Shown here: positions 32,206 to 43,482 of the stretch, piece after piece
Layout of the letters: every line of letters starts with the position of its first letter
Position numbering within the stretch: position 1 is the stretch's first letter
Made by a program: the position numbers and the translations under genes
DNA from: Piromyces finnis
Taxonomy: Eukaryota; Neocallimastigomycota; Neocallimastigomycetes; Neocallimastigales; Neocallimastigaceae
DNA: 64,000 bases
Direction of reading: 5' to 3'
Assembly (NCBI GenBank): GCA_002104945.1
Contig: MCFH01000017.1
Coordinates: forward strand, 558,001 to 622,000
The notes under the pieces: generated by a model
Databases searched by the model: none
What the model was told of the DNA's origin: nothing
Seen by the model: the letters and a program-made list of their open reading frames with translations, nothing else

Positions 32206-35200
32206 CTAATGTGAATTATTAAAGTTTTTAATTAGTTCATCGCAGTTTAAATTACTTTCAGGTTCCCAAGATGCTTCTGAAAGCGGATAACCTTTCCATT
32301 TTATTAGATATTGAATCTTCCCATAATGCTTTCTTTTATCAAGTATTTCTTCTACTTCGTATTCTTCTTCTTCATTTACTATTATAGGTGGAGGTGGATC
32401 TTTGATTCTTCCAAAACTATCTTCATAATACGGTTCTAGGTTTGAAACATGAACAATTGGGTAAATCTTCAGCGATTTTGGTAATTCTAATTTATAAGTG
32501 AGATTAGAGATTTTACTAATTATCCTAAACGGGCCAAGTTTCCTAGGATTAAATTTTTTATTTCCTTTATGAATTATCAAGGAGCTATCCAACCATACTT
32601 TGTCACCAGTCTTGAATGTCGGAGGTTCTTGTCTATACTTGTCGGCATATTTCTTTTGAACTTGGATGGCCTTCTTTAAGTTTTCTTTTAGTTTCTCCAT
32701 TAGGTCTTCAAAGTCTCTTGTAAACTCTTCAGCTCTTGGAACATTCGTTTGGTCAGGAATTACCGGAGAGTATTTTGGGTGATAACCATAATTTAGGAAG
32801 AATGGTGAGAATTTTGTTGAGTCTTGAACAGCATTATTGTAACTGAATTCTGCCAATGGAAGAAAGTTGATCCAGTTTGTTCCTTTATAATTAGAAAAGC
32901 ATCTTAAATATTGTTCAACAACGGAGTTTACCCTCTCCGTTTGGCCATTGGATTGATGATGATATGGTGAAGAATATTTAACATTGACGTCCAAAGATTG
33001 ACAAATAGATTTCCAAAATTTCGAAGTGAATTGCGCGCCTCTATCGGAAATAATTTCAGAGGGGAGACCGTGAATTTTGAAAATATAATTCAAAAAAGCA
33101 AAAGCAGTATCAGAAGCAGAAGGAATACCTTTAAAGGGAATGAGGTGGCACATTTTAGTAAGGCGGTCAACTACAACAAGAATAGTGTTAAATCCATCCG
33201 AAGGAGGGAGGTCAGTAATGAAATCCATAGAAATAGAAGCCCAAGGATGGTCACTAATCTCAAGGGGTTGAAGTAAACCATATGGTTTATGACGAGAAGG
33301 CTTGGAGCGGCAACAAATCTCGCAAGATCGGATATAATTCTTAACATCAATAGAAATGGATGGCCACCAAAAGTCACGAGAGATCAAAGAAATAGTTTTG
33401 CGGATACCAAAATGACCGGCAGAGGGGGAATCATGACAGAGTTTCAAAACGGAGGGACGGCATTTTAAAGGGACATAGATTCTACTATCAAAAAGAAGAA
33501 AACTATTACTAAGGGAGAATTTATTACTTTGTGGATGTGGAGCTGGGAGATTCTTATTTTCAAGAAAATTGCAAATGTCAATGTAAAAAGAGTCGTTCAC
33601 ATATTCAGATAATATTTCATCATTAAGAGAAGAAATGGAACAAATCAAAGCGCAGAAATTCTCAGGGCGTAAAACCGAAAAAGGAGCATCAGAAGGAAGA
33701 GAGGAATCCATATAATCAGGTCTTCGTGAAAGCGCATCAGGTTTACCATTAGATGAACCAGAGCGGTAGAGAATTTTAAAGTTAAATTCGGAAAGGAAAA
33801 GGGCCCAACGAACAAGACGTTGTGACATTTTTTCCGGTTTCTTTTGATATAGTAAGTTTCGATGATCTGAATAAATAGTAAACGGGGTTAAAGCACCTTT
33901 GAGAAAATGTCGCCAAGTTTCAAGAGCATTAACAATAGCTAAAAGTTCTTTATCGTATATAGGATAGTTTCTTTCAGCGGAAGTAAGAGATCTTGAATAG
34001 AAAGCGACAGGATGGATCATTTTATCATCAGGAGATTTTTGAGACAGAACTGCTCCTATAGCAAAGTTGCTAGAGTCGGTTTCAACAATAAAGGGAAGAT
34101 CACGATTTGGGTGAGACAGGATGGGAGCAGATGAAATTAATGATTTAATGGTATTAAATGCATCAAGAGCTTCAGAGGAAAAATCAAATTTAACGTTTTT
34201 ACGAAGTAGTCTGTGAAGGGGTTGTGCAACTTTGGCAAAATTAGGAATAAACCGACGATAGTAGTTGGCTAGGCCAATAAAAGATTGAACTTCCTTGACA
34301 CTGGACGGAACTGGCCAATTAATAATAGCAGAAACTTTATTGGGGTCCATATGTATACCTTCAGAGGATATCCGATGACCAAGGAAATCAATAGAGGAAA
34401 CAAAGAATTCACACTTTTCAAGCTTAGCATAAAGACCAGCATTTCTTAAGCGATCCAGGACTTCGATAACGTGCTTAATGTGGGATTTATGGTTTTCAGA
34501 AAAAATAATTAAATCGTCAATATATGAATAAACAAAAATCCCTAGAATATTTTCCAGAACATCATTGATAAAATGCTGAAAAACAGCCGGGGCGTTTTTC
34601 AGTCCGAATGGCATTACCAGGTATTCAAAGTGGCCGAATTTGCAGGTGAAAGCTGTTTTATATTCATCACCCTTTTTGATTCGGACCAAATTATATGCTG
34701 ATCGTAAATCCAATTTTGAGAAGATTTTCGCTTTACCAAGATGCTCTAGCATATCTTGAATCAGAGGTAGAGGATAGGAATCTCTAATGGTAATTTTGTT
34801 GAGTTCCCTATAATCTTGACAAAGACGGAGTTCACCATTCTTTTTAGGAACGAAAAGTACAGGCGCACCAGCAGGAGATTTGGATTTCCTAATGAAACCC
34901 TTTTTGAGGTTTTCATCGATATAATCCTTCAAAACTCTTGTTTCTTCGTCTGTTAGTGGGTAGATTGGTCCATAAAATAGCTTGGCATTTTCGATTAGGT
35001 TTATTTGGCAATCATAAGGACGATGAGGTGGTAATTGAGCAGCAGAAGATTCGCTAAAGACGTCCATATATGATTCTAATTCCTTCGGAAGTTTAGTAGT
35101 AGGATTTGAGTCTTTAAAAGAGTTTTTTGGTGAACAAGAATCAACTTTAGAAAGAGATATATTAGAAGCCATGACAGTACAAGTCTCTTGTGATAAAGGA

Positions 35201-36570
35201 TCGTTAACAGATTCATTGTTAATTAAGACAGATTTAGAACGATTTTCTTTGGGATTACGAGAATGAGATAACTTAGAATTTGAAAAAGAAGATTTAGGTT
35301 TGTCAATAAAAATAGGCAAAGAAACGGAAGAAGAGTTATTGCAATCAGTAGAAAAAACAGAAGTTTCCTGATGGAATTCGGGAACATTCGAAGGGAGAGT
35401 CATACAATGATCCAAGCAATATGAAGAACCAAAGGATAATTTATTATTTTCAAAGTCAATACTTGGATTATGTTCCTTAAGCCAACGTAGACCTAGAATA
35501 CAAGGATATACAGGTAGATCAGTAACGTAAAAGACAGTACGGCATAGGTGATCCATGTAGCGAAGATTAAGAAGTGGAGTAACTCCGAACAGTTTTTGGC
35601 TACCACCAATACCGAATACGTTGGGTAAATCTTCTTCATAGTGGTAGGGAATATTGTGATCGTTGCAATAGTCGACATCTATTAGATTAAGTGTAGAACC
35701 GGAGTCTATAAGAATTTTTGTGTCTAGTTCAAACGATAATTTAAAATTTGAGGTTACCCTATCTTGTTGATTTTTCTTGGAATTGGTAGAATTATTTTGT
35801 AGAGAAACTAAAGATTCGAATGCTGAGTTTTTATTTCTTCTCTTATGACAATCTTTCAGTTGGTGTCCTGGAGATCCACAATAGACACATAAGTTTTCCT
35901 TACTTCTTCTTTCTTTTTCTTCCTTGGATAACGGACCAAAGTATCTTTTCTTCTTGGGATGTTCTTTTAGATTTGTGGAAGCCTTTCTGGAGCCATTGCT
36001 GGAATTAGAACTTGGTCCCTTAGTATTTTTGTCAAAAAATAATCCCCTGGTAGCAAGTCTGGAGTCTATTCTAGCTGCAATAGTTTGGAGGGAAAACAAA
36101 TCTCTTGGTCCTGGGAACATCTCTAATATCTTCATTGCAACTTCTTGGTTGAGCCCAGCGATAAAAGCATCCATCTTAGCCTCTTCATTCCAGTTAGATT
36201 CATCAGAGTATTTGTTAAATTCAAGGATGTATCCTCTGATGCCGCCCAAACGATGTTGCTTGAGAGTACGTAGCATTTGATTGGCTACGTAGACTGCATC
36301 ATTGTTCCCGTAGAATGCCTTTAGTCTTTCCTTGAATGCTTGGTAGTTGGTCAGACATGGATCATGGTTGTCAATAAGCGTAGCGGCCCAATTTAATGCA
36401 TTTCCATAAAGGCGAGAAATCAGGTAGATAACCTTGCTCTCTTCATCTTGATATCTTTCGGGATAAAGGAGAAAAACAAGTTCTATTTTGGCTAAGAAAC
36501 CTTTGAGATATTTTCTGTCTCCTGCGAAACCGTCTTTTAGTGAGGCGTTATCAAATATTTGTCCTTCCAT
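32206..36570 (-). CDS. Family A gag-pol polyprotein, chromodomain gypsy
   Basis: 1454 codons in one frame. Gag capsid at about residues 1-175; CCHC knuckle (C228-V-Y-C to C241); aspartic protease LIDSG at 287-291; reverse transcriptase with KKNGELRLCQDYREL and YIDD at 683-686; RNase H with Asp831, Glu875 and Asp902; integrase with a His-His-Cys-Cys zinc region (about 1046-1086) and catalytic Asp1116, Asp1176 and Glu1212; chromodomain at about 1403-1440 (YEVEEILDKR, YLIKWKGYP, SWEPESNL). All catalytic residues are present. The chromodomain would tether the integrase to modified histones. Gag and pol are fused without frameshift, so the Gag:Pol ratio must be set after translation, as in Tf1. 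The start is the first ATG, followed by the conserved gag beginning. Confidence 0.95.
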   Translation of the reverse strand: MEGQIFDNASLKDGFAGDRKYLKGFLAKIELVFLLYPERYQDEESKVIYLISRLYGNALNWAATLIDNHDPCLTNYQAFKERLKAFYGNNDAVYVANQMLRTLKQHRLGGIRGYILEFNKYSDESNWNEEAKMDAFIAGLNQEVAMKILEMFPGPRDLFSLQTIAARIDSRLATRGLFFDKNTKGPSSNSSNGSRKASTNLKEHPKKKRYFGPLSKEEKERRSKENLCVYCGSPGHQLKDCHKRRNKNSAFESLVSLQNNSTNSKKNQQDRVTSNFKLSFELDTKILIDSGSTLNLIDVDYCNDHNIPYHYEEDLPNVFGIGGSQKLFGVTPLLNLRYMDHLCRTVFYVTDLPVYPCILGLRWLKEHNPSIDFENNKLSFGSSYCLDHCMTLPSNVPEFHQETSVFSTDCNNSSSVSLPIFIDKPKSSFSNSKLSHSRNPKENRSKSVLINNESVNDPLSQETCTVMASNISLSKVDSCSPKNSFKDSNPTTKLPKELESYMDVFSESSAAQLPPHRPYDCQINLIENAKLFYGPIYPLTDEETRVLKDYIDENLKKGFIRKSKSPAGAPVLFVPKKNGELRLCQDYRELNKITIRDSYPLPLIQDMLEHLGKAKIFSKLDLRSAYNLVRIKKGDEYKTAFTCKFGHFEYLVMPFGLKNAPAVFQHFINDVLENILGIFVYSYIDDLIIFSENHKSHIKHVIEVLDRLRNAGLYAKLEKCEFFVSSIDFLGHRISSEGIHMDPNKVSAIINWPVPSSVKEVQSFIGLANYYRRFIPNFAKVAQPLHRLLRKNVKFDFSSEALDAFNTIKSLISSAPILSHPNRDLPFIVETDSSNFAIGAVLSQKSPDDKMIHPVAFYSRSLTSAERNYPIYDKELLAIVNALETWRHFLKGALTPFTIYSDHRNLLYQKKPEKMSQRLVRWALFLSEFNFKILYRSGSSNGKPDALSRRPDYMDSSLPSDAPFSVLRPENFCALICSISSLNDEILSEYVNDSFYIDICNFLENKNLPAPHPQSNKFSLSNSFLLFDSRIYVPLKCRPSVLKLCHDSPSAGHFGIRKTISLISRDFWWPSISIDVKNYIRSCEICCRSKPSRHKPYGLLQPLEISDHPWASISMDFITDLPPSDGFNTILVVVDRLTKMCHLIPFKGIPSASDTAFAFLNYIFKIHGLPSEIISDRGAQFTSKFWKSICQSLDVNVKYSSPYHHQSNGQTERVNSVVEQYLRCFSNYKGTNWINFLPLAEFSYNNAVQDSTKFSPFFLNYGYHPKYSPVIPDQTNVPRAEEFTRDFEDLMEKLKENLKKAIQVQKKYADKYRQEPPTFKTGDKVWLDSSLIIHKGNKKFNPRKLGPFRIISKISNLTYKLELPKSLKIYPIVHVSNLEPYYEDSFGRIKDPPPPIIVNEEEEYEVEEILDKRKHYGKIQYLIKWKGYPLSEASWEPESNLNCDELIKNFNNSH

Positions 36571-37262
36571 TAAAATTAAAAAAATATAATTGTTTGAAAA
36601 TAAAAATTATGTAAATAAGATAAAGTTATGTTTGAAGAAATTAAGAAAGAAAAAAAAAATTAAATCTTTATTATTATTTATTGATTAAAATATTTTAAAT
36701 ATAGACAAAGAGTCAAATTAAATAGTATTGGACCATCAAATATTTAATTTTATTAGTATTCAATACTAGGTCCCTTGTAGCTCTTTGTTGATAACGTAGA
36801 TATTATCAATTGTTAATATTGGAAATGAAAATTTTCAATAAAAGGAATTAACGGTATTAGTTTCTTTATTGTCACTTACTTAATTAAGCGGAAAGAAAAA
36901 AAATAGGTTTAATTCCCCGATTATTAATAATATCTAAACAACAAAGTATTACGTATAGGTGTCCAACTATCCACGCTAAGGGAGGTATTGAATCCTAACT
37001 TCTTTGTTATTTTAATATTTTTTCAAAAATAATAAATAAAATTTAATTTTATTTATTAAAAGTAGAAAACGTTTTATTAGAAAATGAATTTTTTCTTTAT
37101 TATTAAATTAAGCGTCCTGGCGCTCCCCTTATAATAACTGTGGGTTTTACTTTTGTTTTCAGTACCCTTATTGTTAAAATAAGCTTCACTGACTTACTTA
37201 ATTTTTTAATAAATTAAAAATTCTTCCTTTTTTAAACACTAAGGTGTTATTATATATTTTAG
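36571..37262 (-). other. 5' leader of the family A element
   Basis: About 690 bp with no reading frame, between primer site and gag. Contains a short repeat (TATTGGACCATCAAATATT versus TATTCAATACTAGGTCCC) around the word CAAAGAG, possibly a structured leader or packaging region. Nothing firm. Confidence 0.5.
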
Positions 37263-37272
37263 GAGTTTTTAT
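37263..37272 (-). promoter_or_regulatory. Primer binding site of family A (self-priming type)
   Basis: On the minus strand ATAAAAACTC follows the LTR end with no gap. Its complement GAGTTTTTAT lies in the LTR at 37423-37432 (minus), roughly 45 nt downstream of a TATATAAATA box (about 37469-37478). Ten bases match exactly. Confidence 0.72.
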
Positions 37273-37681
37273 TGTAAAGAACTAATGTTCAATAAATAAA
37301 AACACAAATATATAAAAAGGAAAATAATAAAAGCAAATAAAAATTTTATTATTGAACACTTAACAAAATTATAACAGGTTAGTGTTTAATAATTTTATTT
37401 TTATTATAAAATTTCTTTGTTAATAAAAACTCGAATTCAAAATAATTTTTTGAGAAATTTCACTCGTATTTATATAAATGTTTTTAAAAGTAAATTTATA
37501 AAAATTTTACAACTTAATTTTTTAAGCCAATCAGAAATTATCTTCTTTGGTAAAATTTCGTTATAAAATATTTTAATAATTAAAAAAAAGATATTAATGA
37601 GGTTTCGAACTCGAGTAGTTCAAACCAAGGTCTTAGTTACTAACCACTAAGACAGGTTACTAATTTCTATGATTCGTTACA
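37273..37681 (-). repeat. 5' LTR of the family A element
   Basis: 409 bp, TG...CA. TATA box at about 37469-37478 and presumed transcript start at 37432 (minus). tRNA-like block with B-box at 37601-37610 and D-arm hairpin GTCTTAG/CTAAGAC at 37630-37653. Confidence 0.93.
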
Positions 37682-37686
37682 ATTGA

Positions 37687-40600
37687 GTCTTTAACTGCTA
37701 CCTTAACTGGGAATATCAATCAGTTAAAGGTTGATATTCAAGCTACCAGAAGGGAAAACGAAAGTCTCAATGATCGTTTGACTGTTTTGGAAAACTCTAC
37801 TCAAGTTATTATGGGTAAGATGGCTACCTTAGAAGTCAACGATGCTAGGAAAGACAATCAACTCGCTGATATCAAAGCTCATATCAGCAAGGCTACTCAA
37901 AGAGTTGATGAGTTGTCTACTCCCGTTACTCCTTCTGCTACTACCCCTCACGAACCTGACGGTGACGTCATCATGGGAGATGCTTCGCCTCCAAACGTCG
38001 CTGAAAAAATGCTTTCTTACTCAGGAGAAAGTATTCAATTACGTAGATTCATCCGTCGATGCGAACATCACTTCCTAAGACACATCAAGTTCTATGGAAA
38101 CAATGAAGCTATGAAAGTAAACTTCATTGAAGATTGTCTTACTGGTGATGCTGCAGATTGGTACGATGTTGAACAAGCAGACTTCCAGGAATCTCATCCG
38201 AATAGAAAGGTTCTTTACGAAGCTTTGAGTAAGAGATTCCTTAACCCGAAGGATATCAACATCACCAAAATCGACCTGATGAAGCTCAGACATAGTTGGG
38301 GAAAAGCTTCCGAATACTTAGGAAAATTCTCCCAATATGTCAAATTAATTGGATGTTCCGAAGACATTCAATTAACCATCATGCTTTTCCAAGTTCGACC
38401 TACCGTGAACCACGCCTTTAGTAAATTAACTTCGGATAGACAGACGTTAGAAGAACTGAAGAATCTTCTAATCAAATATGATGCTTCCAAGGATACTTAT
38501 TACGATGATACTTTGGAAAGACAAGTCAACTACAAGGACAAAGAGCCCTTAATAGCTAATTTATTAGGTATTCATGGCAGTCTTTATTCCAAGAACCCTA
38601 ACAAGACTAACAATCGTAATAACAACCAAAGGAATAACAATAACAACAACCGCCCATCTAACCAAAAAGGAAAAGGCTCCAGTAACTTGGATAGCAAGTC
38701 TAGTACCCAAAATCCCAATAAAAGTACTAAACCTAATAATGGTACTTCATACTCCAGCTATCTCTGTGAAGTAGAAGAGCAAGATATCTTAGAGCTACCA
38801 AATCCTGATCCGGAGAAGTATCCCATCGTGAAGACTAGTGTAAAAACTTCTAAAGGATCTAGACAGATTATCACTTCGTCTCTCTTAGATTCTGGCTCTA
38901 CTACCAATGTAATCCATATGGATTTAGTGAAGAAACTAGGAATTAAGACCATACCAGCTGATACTGTTGTAAAGGTCATGGGAGGTAATGTCCTAATGCA
39001 TTACATCACAGAAGAGTTCAACATTGTAATGAACTTATCTTCTTTAGGAGGAACTCGAGAAGAGGTTCGTCAATACAAACTTCGATGCCACGTAGCTGAT
39101 CAGCTTCCTTCTTCGATTCTCCTAGGTTCTAAGTTCATGAAAACCAACTTCTTCTGTATCTTAACACAACCTGACCATTCCTTTACAGTTAAAATTGGTC
39201 CTGTTCCTTTCTCCAACCATAATGGATCTGAGATTAAATCTCCTAACTTTAGGAATGATTTGAAGAAATCTACACCTCTTCATGAAGTTATGTTTATCAC
39301 AGAACTCGAAGACTCAAATCTGGATAAATCAACTTCCATTCCAACAGAAACAGTCTTCATAGCCGATGATCAGAATCCTGAACTAGTAGAATCTATCAAC
39401 GGTATACCTTTGGAATATGAAGATTTATATGAAGCCTTCAATGAAGAACGAGCCGATGAACTTCCTGAACATCGTGTATATGATTGTTCTATCGATTTGA
39501 AACCTAATGCTTCATTATTTTATGGGCCAATTTATCCAACTACTCCTACTGAACGTCAATTTATTAAGGAGTATATTGAAGAAAACTTGAATAAAGGATT
39601 CATTAGAAAATCCCGATCTCCTGCTGGACATCCAGTTCTACTCCAAGATAAGAAGGATGGTAGTCTCAGATTTTGCGTTGACTATCGCAAGCTCAACGAC
39701 CAAACTATCAAGAATGCCTATCCGCTACCTTTAATCCTATCAGTCTTTGAATCAATGAAAGGTGCTAACTATTTCACTAAGTTAGACCTCAAGTCAGCTT
39801 ATAATTTAATTAGGATTAAAGAAGGTAACGAATACAAGACTGCATTCAGGACGGCATTTGGTCACTTTGAGTACTTAGTCATGCCTTTTGGACTAACTAA
39901 TGCTCCTGCAGTTTTCCAAGCTTTCATTAATGATATCTTTAGTGATCAAATTAATAAGTACGTTCAAGTGTACTTGGATGATATCATTATCTACTCCAAG
40001 ACCCTTGAAGAACATGTTCAACATGTTAGAAATGTTCTTCAATTAATCATTGAAAACAACTTAGTTGCGAAACTCAAAAAATGTGAGTTTCACAAAGCTG
40101 AAATCGAATTTTTGGGTCACGTAATCAGTAAGGAGGGAATCAAAACTGATCCTCACAAAATTGAAGCAGTTAAGAACTGGCCTATCCCCACTACTGTGAA
40201 AGAAGTTCAGTCCTTCTTAGGGTTATGCAATTACTACCGTCGCTTTATCTCTAACTTTTCTAAAATTGCAAAACCATTATACAACTTAACTAAGAAAGGC
40301 GTCACTTTCATATGGACAGACGAGTGTAATAGAGCATTTAATCAACTTAAAGAATTTCTTACTTCAGCTCCAGTTTTACTTTGTCCTGATCACGATAAAC
40401 CATTCATAGTTGAATGTGACGCAAGTGACTTTGCTATCGGGGGAGTACTTTCACAAAAAGGTGATGATGGAGACCTGCATCCAGTTTATTACTTTTCTAA
40501 AACCCTTCATGATGCAGAACTTAATTACTCTATCACCGAAAAGGAACTCTTAGCAATTCGTCAAGCTTTTATCGAATGGCGTCACTTACTTCAAGGTGCA

Positions 40601-41899
40601 AAATATCCTATTACCGTTTATTCAGACCATCGAAACTTGCTTTTTGCTACCAAACCGCAACTTCTATCCCAAAGACAAGCTCGTTGGCAAGAATACTTTG
40701 CTACCTTTGATTTCAAGATTATCTATCGACCAGGAAAGAAAAATGGTAAAGCTGATGCTCTCTCTCGTAGATCCGACCATATGCTCACAGTTGGTAAGGA
40801 TATAAGTGAATCATCCTTACTTAAACCAACTCAATTAGAAGGATTCAACGAAGATGAATGCTACTTCTCTATGGAAACTAGCTTCATTGACGACATTAAG
40901 CAGTGCTACCTTCAAGATGAAACCGCTTGTCAGATTCTTAAGGATCTTGAAGTTCCAAATAGTGATCATCCTTGGATTCTTCAAGATGGCCTTTTAATAA
41001 GAACCAAACATCCGGAGCAAGTATATGTTCCAAGTCAACTAAGACTCTTAGTTATTAAGCTCAACCATGATGCACCCACTGCCGGTCACTTGGGAGTCGA
41101 TAAGACTTATGACATTCTTAAACGTAATTTCTATTGGGTTAATATGCGTCAAGATGTCGAGTCTTATATTCGAAGCTGTAGTGTATGCAAGGCAATGAAA
41201 ACCGATCACCATGCTCCTTATGGTAATATGATCCGTGTCCCTCTTCCGGAACTTCCATGGCAACACCTACAAATGGACTTTATCACGGACTTACCATCAA
41301 GACCTTGTAATTCTACCTTACCATTCGACTCTACCAATCCGAACCACCATCAAGGTACCATAATGGTTACTACTTGCTACTTAACTAAGATGATACACTT
41401 AGTTGGGTTCAAACATTTACCCACTGCTAAGGAAACTGCTACTGCTTTTCTTAACCATATTTTCAAACTTCACGGATTCCCCTTATCTATTGTTACAGAC
41501 CGTGGTACTCAGTTCGAAAGTCGTCTTTGGTCCCACTTGATGGAATTCTTTAATATCGATCACCACTCTGCTACTACTGGCCATCACCGCACTGTTGGAC
41601 AAGTAGAACGTAACAACGACTACGTTGAAACTTATCTTCGTTGCTACTTAGCTCAATTTGATGATCTCAGTTGGATGGATCATTTGTACTTAGCTGAATT
41701 TTGCTACAACAATTCCATCCATGCTTCCACCAAACAACCACCATTTCTCTCTGTTTATAATTATCAAGTTCACGCAAACCCACAAGTTGCAGACCTTGTT
41801 TCTTCTTTAGGACTTCATCCCCTCATCGATAGCTTCTCCCATAACTTAGCTGACCTTAAGCATACTCTCGAAGTCAGTCGTACCCGTTATCTCGATTAA
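37687..41899 (+). pseudogene. Family B gag-pol, main part, ending at an in-frame stop
   Basis: Continues the gag frame from 31350-31552 without a break. Residue numbers below count from codon 37778. A coiled-coil-like segment opens the region; gag capsid about 75-235; a poly-Asn/Lys basic region (275-305) stands where a zinc knuckle might be, and no CCHC is visible; protease DSG at 371-373; RT with KKDGSLRFCVDYRKLN and YLDD at 732-735; RNase H (CDASDFAIGG); integrase with HHCC zinc region (about 1097-1137), Asp1167, Asp1241, Glu1277. All catalytic residues are present. The frame ends at TAA (41897-41899) shortly after the integrase core, but coding continues beyond it. Confidence 0.92.
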
Positions 41900-42367
41900 A
41901 AGGATAAGCACCTTTATCACAACTTTAAGCGCTTCAAGGTCCACGATCTTGTTTGGCTTCGCAAACCCGCTAATTATCATCCTCCATTAGCGTTCAAGCT
42001 CCAATCCCGCAAGTATGGTCCATACAAGGTCACTGGTGTCGATGAATCTAAGCTCAACTACCGCCTTGATTTATCTACCTCACCTTTCCCTCGTGTCTAC
42101 CCCGTATTCCACATCAGTGAACTCGAACCATATCATCCCACTCCTCACCATCTATTGCTCAACCATCCCAACTCCAATGAAATCACCAAGATCCTTAGTT
42201 CTCGTAAATCGGGTCATTTTTACGAGTACTTAGTCACTTTTACTGACTTATCTCAACGTTGGATCAATGCTGACACCATTGATAAGGATGACTACTACAG
42301 CACCCTTTTAGCTGATTACCAACGTCGCGCTTACCAACAATTCACCAATTCCGTCCCAGATTCTTAA
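41900..42367 (+). pseudogene. Family B integrase C-terminus and chromodomain-like end, after a premature stop
   Basis: In the same frame as the preceding segment and separated only by the TAA at 41897-41899. It carries the expected post-integrase pattern (KYGPYKVTGVDES, YPVFHISELEPY) and a chromodomain-like end (FYEYLVTFTDLS, RWINADTID). 155 codons follow the stop. CAA-to-TAA or a comparable single change would explain it; readthrough is possible but there is no evidence for it. Confidence 0.88.
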
Positions 42368-42856
42368 TCTGGACCCCACTTATTAGTATCCCACCTACTA
42401 GTGTCTACCACCCTTACTCCTTCACTACCCACCTATCGCCACTACCCCACCTACTACCCATAACTCCGCTACCCACTAGTCGCCACCACTACAACTACCA
42501 ACCACTATTCCGCTACCCAACCACCCTCTTTCGCCTTTGCCCTCAACCCTCAAATTTCGCAACCTTTTCCGCACCCCAAAATCCGCTTCCCCTCGAGTCA
42601 TATCATTTCCCTAACCTTCACGTGTAGTCTCCATTTCTGAAGAATCCACGTGATACCCTCTCAACTTTTCTTGAGCACTTTTACACTTCACTTTTTCAAC
42701 ACTTAGAAAAATTTTGAGAATTTTCAAAAAATGGAAATTCTCAATTTTTGAAAAAAAATCTAAGTGTCGTGGAAGTGTCCATGTCCAAATTATTATGACG
42801 TGCCAGTGTCCATAATTTTTTGGGTCGTCCGGCGAAACGACCCTTAGGACGGGCAG
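42368..42856 (+). other. 3' untranslated region of the family B element, C-rich and hairpin-rich
   Basis: 42368-42590 is strikingly C-rich and G-poor on the + strand (repeated CCACC, CTACC and CACTACC words), unlike anything else in the window. A long imperfect hairpin spans 42700-42766 (arms CACTTAGA/TCTAAGTG outside, GAGAATTT/AAATTCTC inside), and a 7-bp hairpin GGGTCGT/ACGACCC lies at 42822-42843, just before the purine-rich GGACGGGCAG next to the LTR. Two CACGTG palindromes at 42619 and 42647. Confidence 0.7.
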
Positions 42857-43475
42857 TGTCACAATAACATATATAAAAATTTAAAAAATTTGGACACATG
42901 GAAAAAATTAAAAATTTTTTTTAAAATTTGAAAATTTGAAAATTTGAAAAAATTTATTTTTTAAATTTTTATTAAAAAATTTCAAAGTATAAAATTTCTA
43001 ATATTTGAAATTATTAAATTTTTTAAAATTATTAAAATTTTATTATTAAAAATTTTAATTTAAATTTATTAACTATTTACAATAATTATATTAATTATTA
43101 ATTTATAAAAATTAAATATTTTATAATTAGATAATAATTAATTAAAATTAAAAAATGTAATAATTAAAATTGTTCATGTATAAAAAGAACAAAAATTGAC
43201 AAAAATTACGAAGCTTTAGCGTTAGTAATTTTTTAACCTAAAGTTAATAAAATTTATAAACTCCTATAAAACCTAAAACTTTAAAAATTTTAATATTTTT
43301 AATAACTTAATATATGCTGATATTAAGTTATTGCTAAAATAAAAATATTATTTAAATTTCTTTATATAAATATTATTAGCTTTACGCCTTCAATAGGAAA
43401 GCGTATTATATTTATTAATTAATATAACTAGTGTGCTTACCACACTTTTCTTTAATAAAAAATCGCTTTTTGACA
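42857..43475 (+). mobile_element. 3' LTR of the family B gypsy element
   Basis: 619 bp, TGTCAC...TTGACA. Nearly identical to the 5' LTR once the E insertion is taken out. Followed by the target duplication TTTTT. The H element begins 7 bp further on. Confidence 0.93.
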
Positions 43476-43482
43476 TTTTTGA

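Larger units (their letters stand above)
31553..37681 (-). mobile_element. Complete family A chromodomain gypsy element nested in the B element
   Basis: 6129 bp with two 409-bp LTRs that look identical (31553-31961 and 37273-37681), ends TG...CA, and target duplication ATTGA (31548-31552 and 37682-37686). The single gag-pol frame is open throughout. On the minus strand the primer site follows the right LTR and a purine-rich tract precedes the left LTR. Everything needed for autonomous transposition appears present, so it is probably a recent arrival. Confidence 0.95.

Noticed and set aside
37778-41899. TTG at 37778 as the start of a separate gag
   Set aside because: The frame is open without interruption back to the A element and joins the segment that starts with ATG at 31350.
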